DNA of 64,000 nucleotides from an uncultured Parabacteroides sp. Its GTDB lineage: Bacteria > Bacteroidota > Bacteroidia > Bacteroidales > Tannerellaceae. The notes below the pieces were generated by a model. That model was not told the DNA's origin and did not search any database. It worked only from the letters and a program-made list of their open reading frames with translations. The stretch spans positions 124,001-188,000 of the forward strand of contig CALUZS010000002.1 of assembly GCA_944325355.1 (NCBI GenBank), written 5' to 3'. Below, piece by piece: positions 54,634 to 60,922 of this stretch. Within the stretch, counting starts at the first letter, position 1. Each line of letters starts with the position of its first letter. A program made the position numbers and the translations under genes.

Positions 54634-55878
54634 TTATTCTTTAAACTTTGCAATGACCATTACCGGATTGGCATCCTCCTCCATATTCTCGGCTATCTCC
54701 TTGATTTCTCCTTTCAATATGCCTTTCTCCAAAAGGGAATGCAGCCTTTCCGAATCAAAAAGATTAAAATAATAGCCTTCAGGTATACTGCAACTGCCAA
54801 CGGATGAAATATCCGGGGCAAATTTGCCTTCAGCAAAATCCTTCATTACTATATCCACATCATACATATTCCCGTCACGCTTATCAAAAAGCATTTTTTT
54901 GTTCACGTCTATTTTTAATCTTTTCTCCACTTCATCCACATGAACTTTAAATACGTCAAAAAAGGTATACCTGTTACTTTCAAAACACAGCGAAGACAAG
55001 CACCTGCTTTTGTCCGGGTTGTTCTTGCGCACGGCTTTCGGGGTGATTTTATCGCCCGTGCAATGGTAAATCGTGTCCAGCGCAAAGTCGGAAACATATA
55101 TCCCCTTGTCGGCTTTCATCCAATTCAATATGCTGACGCCTGAAATCCTATAATTACCATCACCATCCTCCCATTTTATCCGGTTGGTAATCCGCTTATC
55201 CACTTTCAAGGGCAATGATGTTATCTCGCCGCTCTGTTTGTCGATCAGGAAATAGGGATACCGGTTGAACGACTCACCGGAAGGATCTTTGTAATTCTCA
55301 TCATACGTGTCATAACCTACCAGATGCTTCTCATCGTACGGGTAAATATACCCTGTCCACCTTTTCAATCCATTCAGTTTCAACTCCCGCTTGAATTCCC
55401 CGTCAAACGAGTAGACCAGCATCCGGTAACGGAGATAGTAATCGTAAATGAAAACCTCTTCCCTTTCAAAATCCACACACATGGCTATTAGGTTTGTATA
55501 TTCCTTGTCACCCTGCCCCTTATGGTTGAAAGAACGGAGGAATTTCCCCTGCCGGTTGAAAAAGAACACTGTCCCTTCATCCTTATCCGCCAGCACAACC
55601 ATGTCACCGGAAAAAGCTTTATCAAGAGACCTTCCTAACAAAACGCTGTCAGAAGTCTCCAACGGAACGTATTCGATGTCCGCCATCTCATCCAAAAGGA
55701 GCTTCTTCTTCGGGTATTCCTTCTGGAGATCGATTTCCGCCATTTGAGGAATCGTACCGAGGACTGCAACGGGAGGTTTTTCCTCCTCTCCGGCAACAGC
55801 ATGGGAATTATCCTTGTTATTGGCACACGATACAACTGCTATTGCAAGCAATGGTAACAGATAATATAAAACTTTCAT
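54634..55878 (-). CDS. 6-bladed beta-propeller lipoprotein, type 1 (unit 2)
   Basis: The 414-residue lipoprotein has a lipobox (AVVSC, Cys18) after LYYLLPLLAIAVV and an N-terminal ANNKDNSHAVAGEEEK linker. A 6-bladed propeller (PF17170-like) follows, with the first blade LLLDEMADIEYVPLETSDSVLLG (near residue 53) and further blades GKFLRSFNHKGQGDKEY and VFIYDYYLRYRMLVYSFDG. Likely outer-membrane anchored. It is closest to the unit-1 propeller at 57772 (same linker type). It ends 7 nt before the rSAM gene, so it is part of the RiPP transcription unit. Its role in the system is unknown; export, immunity or binding of the peptide is possible. Confidence 0.85.
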   Translation of the reverse strand: MKVLYYLLPLLAIAVVSCANNKDNSHAVAGEEEKPPVAVLGTIPQMAEIDLQKEYPKKKLLLDEMADIEYVPLETSDSVLLGRSLDKAFSGDMVVLADKDEGTVFFFNRQGKFLRSFNHKGQGDKEYTNLIAMCVDFEREEVFIYDYYLRYRMLVYSFDGEFKRELKLNGLKRWTGYIYPYDEKHLVGYDTYDENYKDPSGESFNRYPYFLIDKQSGEITSLPLKVDKRITNRIKWEDGDGNYRISGVSILNWMKADKGIYVSDFALDTIYHCTGDKITPKAVRKNNPDKSRCLSSLCFESNRYTFFDVFKVHVDEVEKRLKIDVNKKMLFDKRDGNMYDVDIVMKDFAEGKFAPDISSVGSCSIPEGYYFNLFDSERLHSLLEKGILKGEIKEIAENMEEDANPVMVIAKFKE

Positions 55879-55906
55879 AACAATTCTACTTTATTTCTTT
55901 CCCGTT

Positions 55907-55930
55907 CCATCGGATCTGGAGATCCGATGG
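55907..55930. repeat. 24-bp palindrome, ATCGG form
   Basis: CCATCGGATCT and its complement flank a GG centre. One of seven related palindromes in the propeller spacers. Confidence 0.85.
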
Positions 55931-55965
55931 GCATATTCCTACTTGTATCCGTTTGACTGCCTGCC

Positions 55966-55989
55966 CCGTGGGATCTGGAGATCCCACGG
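55966..55989. repeat. 24-bp palindrome, GTGGG form
   Basis: CCGTGGGATCT and its complement flank a GG centre. It is followed at 55994-56005 by a half copy of the ATCGG form (GATCCGATGGGG). Confidence 0.85.
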
Positions 55990-56043
55990 AACAAGATCCG
56001 ATGGGGCAAGGGTAAACTTTAACCGATATCCTTTCCATATTTA

Positions 56044-57264
56044 TCAATCTTTAAACTTTATAATGATCATTACCGGATTGGCATCTTCTTCTATGTTCTC
56101 GGTTACCTCTTTGATTTTTCCTTTCAACCAACCTTTCTCCAGATAAAAATTCAATAAATCTACAGTATAAAAATCTATGTAATATCCTTCAGGCTTATAT
56201 TTTTCTGCATGCCCCCCAATCGGAACATTAATCCTCTCGGAAAAATCTTTCAAGGTAACAAATGCATCATACACTTTCCCGTCTTGCTTATCAAAAACCA
56301 GTTTTTTGCTAACTTCCGGAACCACCCTCTTTTTCGCATCATCTATACGCACTCCTTTAAGGTCGAAAAATGAATAACGGTTGCTCTCAAAACATAATGC
56401 AGAAAAGTTCCTGCTCTTGTCCGGATTGTTCGTGCGTACAGCTTTCGGAATAAATTTATCGCCTATGCAATGGTAAATCGTGTCCAGCGCAAAGTCAGAA
56501 ACATATATCCCCTTATCGGCTTTCATCCAATTACAAACAGGAACAGGGTACATAATATAAAAAATACTATCAGGAGAAGAAACATACTCCCAACTTATCT
56601 TATTGGTAATCCGCTCATTCACCTCCAAAGGCAATGAGGTTATCAAACCGCTCTGTTTGTCGATTAAGAAATAGGGATACCTGTTGAACGAGTCACCGGA
56701 AGGATCTTTGTATTTCTTATCATACGTATCATAACCTACCAGATGTGTCTCATCGTACGGGTAAAAATTCTCTAGCCTTCTTTCCAAACCATCCAGTTTC
56801 AACTCCCGCTTAAGCTCCCCGTCAAACGAATAAACCATCATCCGGCGACGGAGAGGGTAGTCGTAAATGAAAACCTCTTCATTTGCAAAATCCACACTCA
56901 TGGCTCTCAATTGCAGATATTCATTGTTCCCAAACCCATGGTGGCTGAAAGAGTGGAGGAATTTCCCCTTCTTGTTGAAAAAGAATATTCGCCCCTCCTT
57001 TTCATCCGCCAGCACAACCTTGTCACTGTTTTCAGAAAAAGCAAAATCAAGAAGCCTTGGATCTCCCAACAAGACACTGTCGGTAGTCTCTAACGGGATG
57101 TATTCGATATCCGCTATCTCATCCAAAAGGAGCTTCTTCTTCGGGTAGTCTTTCTGGATATCGATTTCCACTATTTGGGAAACCGCATCAGAAGAATCTT
57201 TGCCTCCGGTACACGATACCACCGCTATTGCAAGCAATGGCAATAAATAATATAAAGCTTTCAT
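56044..57264 (-). CDS. 6-bladed beta-propeller lipoprotein, type 2 (unit 2)
   Basis: The 406-residue lipoprotein has a lipobox AVVSC and the type-2 linker TGGKDSSDAVSQIVEID. The propeller blades follow with KKLLLDEIADIEYIPLETTD, GKFLHSFSHHGFGNNEY, VFIYDYPLRRRMMVYSFDG, LIDKQSGLITSLPLEV and GIYVSDFALDTIYHC. It is closest to the unit-1 gene at 59151 (same linker). It lies between precursor 2 (165 bp upstream) and the type-1 propeller (165 bp downstream). Its function is unknown. Confidence 0.85.
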   Translation of the reverse strand: MKALYYLLPLLAIAVVSCTGGKDSSDAVSQIVEIDIQKDYPKKKLLLDEIADIEYIPLETTDSVLLGDPRLLDFAFSENSDKVVLADEKEGRIFFFNKKGKFLHSFSHHGFGNNEYLQLRAMSVDFANEEVFIYDYPLRRRMMVYSFDGELKRELKLDGLERRLENFYPYDETHLVGYDTYDKKYKDPSGDSFNRYPYFLIDKQSGLITSLPLEVNERITNKISWEYVSSPDSIFYIMYPVPVCNWMKADKGIYVSDFALDTIYHCIGDKFIPKAVRTNNPDKSRNFSALCFESNRYSFFDLKGVRIDDAKKRVVPEVSKKLVFDKQDGKVYDAFVTLKDFSERINVPIGGHAEKYKPEGYYIDFYTVDLLNFYLEKGWLKGKIKEVTENIEEDANPVMIIIKFKD

Positions 57265-57310
57265 ATCTTATTAGATTTTAATTAATAAATAATCACTACT
57301 TCTTATTCTT

Positions 57311-57340
57311 GTTCCGTGGGATCTGGAGATTCCACGGAAC
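57311..57340. repeat. 30-bp palindrome, GTGGG form
   Basis: GTTCCGTGGGATCT pairs with AGATTCCACGGAAC around GG, with one G/T mismatch. Confidence 0.8.
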
Positions 57341-57369
57341 AAGGTATTCCTAATTATGTCGTTCCCGTT

Positions 57370-57393
57370 CCATCGGATCTCCAGATCCGATGG
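57370..57393. repeat. 24-bp palindrome, ATCGG form
   Basis: CCATCGGATCT and its complement flank a CC centre, the opposite centre orientation to 55907-55930. Confidence 0.85.
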
Positions 57394-57429
57394 GGCAAGG
57401 TGCGATTATACACCTACCGAACAATAAAT

Positions 57430-57714
57430 TTAAACAGAATAACGCCCATATTCCACATAACCGCCAACAGCGATAGCTTCATCTCTTGCGGAAACATCAA
57501 GATGTCCTTTATTAGCAGCAGCGTTATCCTCCGTGCTTGATCCTCCATAATAGGAATCATCCGGTCCTTCCTGAGGACCTGCATACTTGCATCCACAAGA
57601 ACTCGAACACATACATTTACAAATATAAGTTTGACCTCCGCGGAGCAAGTTTTGCTCCCGGCGCTCCATCTCAGCCTTGCTGAGTTGGAGTAATGAAATC
57701 TTTGACAACTTCAT
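57430..57714 (-). CDS. RiPP precursor peptide 2 (GG-Bacteroidales family)
   Basis: The 94-residue peptide begins MKLSKISLLQLSKAEMERR and has a double-glycine leader ending LLRGG at residues 26-27. The mature part has five Cys at residues 32, 34, 36, 40 and 42 (CKCMCSSSCGC), then AGPQEGPDDSYYGG and SSTEDNAAANKG, which fits the TIGR04149-type 'natural product precursor' peptides that I recall. The leader should be cut after Gly27 by the C39 domain of the exporter at the right edge. The promoter-proximal 19-nt box lies 37 nt before the ATG. The Cys pattern is identical in precursor 1. Confidence 0.88.
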   Translation of the reverse strand: MKLSKISLLQLSKAEMERREQNLLRGGQTYICKCMCSSSCGCKYAGPQEGPDDSYYGGSSTEDNAAANKGHLDVSARDEAIAVGGYVEYGRYSV

Positions 57715-57751
57715 AATCTTTCGTTTTTTAAATTATTATTTATGAGTTATT

Positions 57752-57770
57752 GTGGTACTACCCACAACGA
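57752..57770 (-). promoter_or_regulatory. Conserved 19-nt box upstream of precursor 2
   Basis: TCGTTGTGGGTAGTACCAC on the minus strand, 37 nt before the precursor 2 start, is identical to the box before precursor 1. It contains the inverted repeat GTGG...CCAC. No TAnnTTTG motif is seen here. Confidence 0.65.
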
Positions 57771-57771
57771 T

Positions 57772-59025
57772 TTATTCTTTGAATTTTGCAATGAGCATTA
57801 CCGGATTGGCATCTTCCTCCATGTTTTCGGCTATCTCCTTGATTTTTCCTTTCAATGCGCCCTTCTCCAAAAGGGAATGCAGCCGTTCCGAAGTAAGAAG
57901 TAAGAAATAATAGCCTTCAGGTATATTGGAACTGCCAATAGAAGAAATATTCCAGAAAAATTTATCTTTAGCAAAATCTTTTATTACGAAATCATCGACC
58001 TCGTACATATTCCCGTCACGTTTATCGAAAAGCAACCGTTTACTCACGTCTGTGTGTATCACATGCTTGACTTCGTCCTTACGTATTTTCATGACATCGA
58101 AGAAAGAATAACGGTTGCTCTCAAAAACCAATGAAGACAGGTTATTGCTTTTGTCCGGATTATTTTTCCGTGCGGCTTTCGGGGTGATTTTATCACCCAT
58201 GCAATGGTAAATCGTGTCCAGCGCAAAGTCTGAAATATATACTCCTTTATCGGCTTTCATCCAATTGCCTATACCGACAGCAAAAGATCCGCTAAAACCA
58301 TCCTTATCCGACCAAGATATTTCATTAGTAATCCGTTTGTCTATCTTCAAAGGCAATGAAGATATCTCGCCGCTCTGCTTGTCAATCAGGAAATAGGGAT
58401 ACTTGTTGAACTTTTCATCCGAAGGATCTTTATAATTCACATAATACCTGTCATAACTTACCAGATGCGTCTCATCGTAAGAATACAAACGCATATCACT
58501 AACCCATCTCCTCGGAGACTCCAGCTTCAATTCACGCTTGAACTCCCCGTCAAACGAGTAGACCATTATCCGGTAACGAAGAGGGTAGTCGTAAATGAAA
58601 ACCTCTTCCCGCTCAAAATCCACACACGTGGCTCTTGCAGCTGTATATTCCTTGTCTCCCTGCCCCTTATGGTTGAAAGAGCGAAGGAATTTCCCCTGCC
58701 GGTTGAAAAAGGACACTGTTCCATCCTTTCTATCCGCCAGCACAACCATGTCACCGGAAAAAGACTCTTCAAGACTTCCTCCCAACAAAACACTGTCGGT
58801 GGTCTCTAACGGGATGTATTCAACATCCGCTATCTCATCCAAAATGAGCTTCTTCTTCGGGTAGTCTTTCTGGATATCGATTTCCGCCATTTTGGGAATC
58901 GTACCAGAGACTGCAACGGGAGGTTTTTCCTCCTCTCCGGCAACAGCATGGGAATTATCCCTATTATTGGCACACGATGCCGCAGCTATTGCAAACAATG
59001 GTAACAGATAATATAAGAATTTCAT
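57772..59025 (-). CDS. 6-bladed beta-propeller lipoprotein, type 1 (unit 1)
   Basis: The 417-residue lipoprotein has a lipobox (AASC) and the linker ANNRDNSHAVAGEEEKPP. Propeller blades follow: LILDEIADVEYIPLETTDSV, GKFLRSFNHKGQGDKEYT, VFIYDYPLRYRIMVYSFDG, IDKQSGEISSLPLKI, KGVYISDFALDTIYHC. The stop at 57772 is separated by only one base from the 19-nt box that heads unit 2. It is the third gene of unit 1, closest to 54634. Its function is unknown. Confidence 0.85.
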   Translation of the reverse strand: MKFLYYLLPLFAIAAASCANNRDNSHAVAGEEEKPPVAVSGTIPKMAEIDIQKDYPKKKLILDEIADVEYIPLETTDSVLLGGSLEESFSGDMVVLADRKDGTVSFFNRQGKFLRSFNHKGQGDKEYTAARATCVDFEREEVFIYDYPLRYRIMVYSFDGEFKRELKLESPRRWVSDMRLYSYDETHLVSYDRYYVNYKDPSDEKFNKYPYFLIDKQSGEISSLPLKIDKRITNEISWSDKDGFSGSFAVGIGNWMKADKGVYISDFALDTIYHCMGDKITPKAARKNNPDKSNNLSSLVFESNRYSFFDVMKIRKDEVKHVIHTDVSKRLLFDKRDGNMYEVDDFVIKDFAKDKFFWNISSIGSSNIPEGYYFLLLTSERLHSLLEKGALKGKIKEIAENMEEDANPVMLIAKFKE

Positions 59026-59088
59026 ATCGATACATTTTTTCTTCTTTCCGTTTTTACTATCCTATTCCTATTTATGTCATTCCCGTTT

Positions 59089-59110
59089 CATCGGATCTCC
59101 AGATCCGATG
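59089..59110. repeat. 22-bp palindrome, ATCGG form
   Basis: CATCGGATCT and its complement flank a CC centre. The following 40 bases (GGGGCAAGGGTAAACTTTAA, and on) match those at 56002-56040, so the flank is duplicated too. Confidence 0.85.
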
Positions 59111-59150
59111 GGGCAAGGGTAAACTTTAACCGATATCCTTTCCATATTTA

Positions 59151-60416
59151 TCACTCCTTAAACTTTGCAATGAGCATCACCGGATTGGCATCCTCCTCCA
59201 TGTTCTCGGCTATCTCCTTGATTTTTCCTCTCAATGAGCCCTCCTCCAAGAAAGAATTCAACATATCTACAGGATAAAAGTTTATATAATACCCTTCTGG
59301 TACATCATCTCCTGCACGATTAAAAATCGACACAGCAGTCGTTGCCTCTACTCTATTAAAACCCGGAATTTTAATCCATCCGGAAAGATCTTTCAAAACA
59401 ACAAATGTGTTATATAGTTTCCCTTCACGCTTATCAAAAACAAATTCATCCCAATAAACTTCTAGAAACATCCTCTTATTCACATCATATATACGCACTT
59501 CATTTACGTCGAAAAATAAATAACGGTTGCTCTCAAAAGATAGCGAACAAAAGTTCAGTTCCTTATCCGGATTATTTTTTCGTACGGCTTTCGGAGTGAT
59601 TTTATCACCCGTGCAATGGTAAATCGTGTCCAGCGCAAAGTCGGATACATATATCCCCTTATCAACTTTCATCCAATTATAAACACGGATACCCACAGTC
59701 CTAATGCTATCTTCACTCTTCCAAGATATCCGATTGGGAATCCGTCTGTCCACTTTCAAGGGCAATGATGTTATCTCGCCGCTCTGTTTGTCAATTAGGA
59801 AATAAGGATACCGGTTGAACGACTTACTGGAAGAATCCACGTAATTCTTATCATTCTCATCAAAACTTACCAGGTGGGTCTCATCATACGGCTCATAACC
59901 TACCAGATGTGTCTCATCGTACGAATAAAAATTCTCTAGCCTTCTTTCCAAACCATTCAGTTTCAACTCCCGCTTAAACTCCCCGTCAAACGAGTAGACC
60001 AGCATCCGGTAACGGAGAGGGTAATCATAAATGAAAATCTCTTCCTTTGCAAAATCCGCACACATGGCTATTAGGTCTGTATATTCCCTGTCACCTTGCC
60101 CCTTATGGTTGAAAGAGCGGAGTAATTTCCCCTGCCTGTTGAAAAAGGCCACTGTCCCTTTATCCTTATCCGCCAGCACAACCATGTCACCGGAAAAAGC
60201 TCTATCAAGAGACTTTCCCAACAAAACACTGTCGGTGGTCTCTAACGGGATGTATTCAACATCCGCTATCTCTTCCAAAATGAGCTTCTTAAACGGATAG
60301 TCTTTTTGGAGATCGATTTCCACTATTTGGGAAACCGAACCGGAAGAATCTTTGCCTCCGGTACACGACACCACCGCTATTGCAAACAATGGTAACAGGT
60401 AATATAAGAATTTCAT
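59151..60416 (-). CDS. 6-bladed beta-propeller lipoprotein, type 2 (unit 1), with internal 11-residue duplication
   Basis: The 421-residue lipoprotein begins MKFLYYLLPLFAIAVVSC with the type-2 linker TGGKDSSGSVSQIVEID. The blades run as in its paralogues. One blade is longer than in the paralogues because YDETHLVGYEP is followed directly by YDETHLVSFDE, an 11-residue tandem copy (about 59864-59929) with diverged DNA. It also has an insert with EVYWDEFVFDKREG and a loop GFNRVEATTAVSIFNR. The start at 60416 (the ATG of the signal peptide) is chosen; an in-frame upstream ATG at 60524 reads through the palindromes and has no signal peptide. Confidence 0.83.
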   Translation of the reverse strand: MKFLYYLLPLFAIAVVSCTGGKDSSGSVSQIVEIDLQKDYPFKKLILEEIADVEYIPLETTDSVLLGKSLDRAFSGDMVVLADKDKGTVAFFNRQGKLLRSFNHKGQGDREYTDLIAMCADFAKEEIFIYDYPLRYRMLVYSFDGEFKRELKLNGLERRLENFYSYDETHLVGYEPYDETHLVSFDENDKNYVDSSSKSFNRYPYFLIDKQSGEITSLPLKVDRRIPNRISWKSEDSIRTVGIRVYNWMKVDKGIYVSDFALDTIYHCTGDKITPKAVRKNNPDKELNFCSLSFESNRYLFFDVNEVRIYDVNKRMFLEVYWDEFVFDKREGKLYNTFVVLKDLSGWIKIPGFNRVEATTAVSIFNRAGDDVPEGYYINFYPVDMLNSFLEEGSLRGKIKEIAENMEEDANPVMLIAKFKE

Positions 60417-60443
60417 AACAGCATATTTTTTTATCCTCTTGTT

Positions 60444-60467
60444 CCATCGGATCTCCGGATCCGATGG
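60444..60467. repeat. 24-bp imperfect palindrome, ATCGG form
   Basis: CCATCGGATCT and GGATCCGATGG flank a CC centre (one mismatch). Confidence 0.8.
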
Positions 60468-60499
60468 GCATATTCCTACTTGTGTTCGTTTGACATCTT

Positions 60500-60529
60500 G
60501 TTCCGTGGAATCCGGAGATCCCACGGAAC
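60500..60529. repeat. 30-bp imperfect palindrome, GTGG form
   Basis: GTTCCGTGG and CCACGGAAC bracket a GATC-like centre with one mismatch. Confidence 0.8.
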
Positions 60530-60557
60530 AAGGAACAAAGATTAATTACGGACGACC

Positions 60558-60839
60558 TCAGTAATAATACTCGTAACAATAATAATCACCCGTAACTTCC
60601 GCCTTTTCAAATGTTTTAAAAGAAGGGCCACTGCTAGCCGATGAAAAAACAGAATCCGAATTTTTACTTTCGGAATAAGGATCGTCATAACCTTCCTGCG
60701 GACCTTCAGACGTGCATGAACAATTGCCTATACAACCACAAAGGCAAAAATTATCAGACCCTCCGCGGAGCATGTTTTGTTCCCGGCGCTCCATCTCAGC
60801 CTTGCTGAGTTGAAGTAATGAAATTTTTGACAACTTCAT
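60558..60839 (-). CDS. RiPP precursor peptide 1 (GG-Bacteroidales family)
   Basis: The 93-residue peptide has the same double-glycine leader as precursor 2 (MKLSKISLLQLSKAEMERR then MLRGG, one Leu/Met change). The core begins SDNFCLCGCIGNCSC with Cys at residues 32, 34, 36, 40 and 42, the same spacing CxCxCx3CxC. It continues TSEGPQEGYDDPYSES, Ser-rich, and ends in Tyr-rich YYCYEYYY. The sixth Cys (in YYCYEYYY) is not in precursor 2. It is the first gene of unit 1 and lies 83 nt downstream of the glycosyltransferase gene. Confidence 0.88.
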   Translation of the reverse strand: MKLSKISLLQLSKAEMERREQNMLRGGSDNFCLCGCIGNCSCTSEGPQEGYDDPYSESKNSDSVFSSASSGPSFKTFEKAEVTGDYYCYEYYY

Positions 60840-60875
60840 AATCTCTAATTTAAAAAATTAATACTAACTGATCGC

Positions 60876-60894
60876 GTGGTACTACCCACAACGA
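60876..60894 (-). promoter_or_regulatory. Conserved 19-nt box upstream of precursor 1
   Basis: TCGTTGTGGGTAGTACCAC on the minus strand, 36 nt before the precursor 1 start, identical to the box at 57752-57770. Flanking bases differ (ATTACTATA versus TTATTCTTT), so conservation is confined to the box. Confidence 0.65.
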
Positions 60895-60922
60895 TATTAC
60901 TATATTTTGTGAATATAATAAC

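Larger units (their letters stand above)
54634..60894 (-). repeat. Tandem duplication of a precursor-propeller-propeller cassette
   Basis: Two units of about 3.13 kb lie head to tail. Unit 1 (60894-57772) and unit 2 (57770-54634) each hold a 19-nt box, a precursor gene, a type-2 propeller gene (TGGKDSS...SQIVEID N-terminus) and a type-1 propeller gene (ANN(R/K)DNSHAVAGEEEK N-terminus), in that order. Confidence 0.85.

Noticed and set aside
57313..57440. Palindrome repeats as rho-independent terminators
   Set aside because: No T-run follows on the cluster's strand.
60417..60524. 36-codon N-terminal extension of a propeller gene
   Set aside because: It translates palindromic spacer repeats and would hide the lipoprotein signal sequence.
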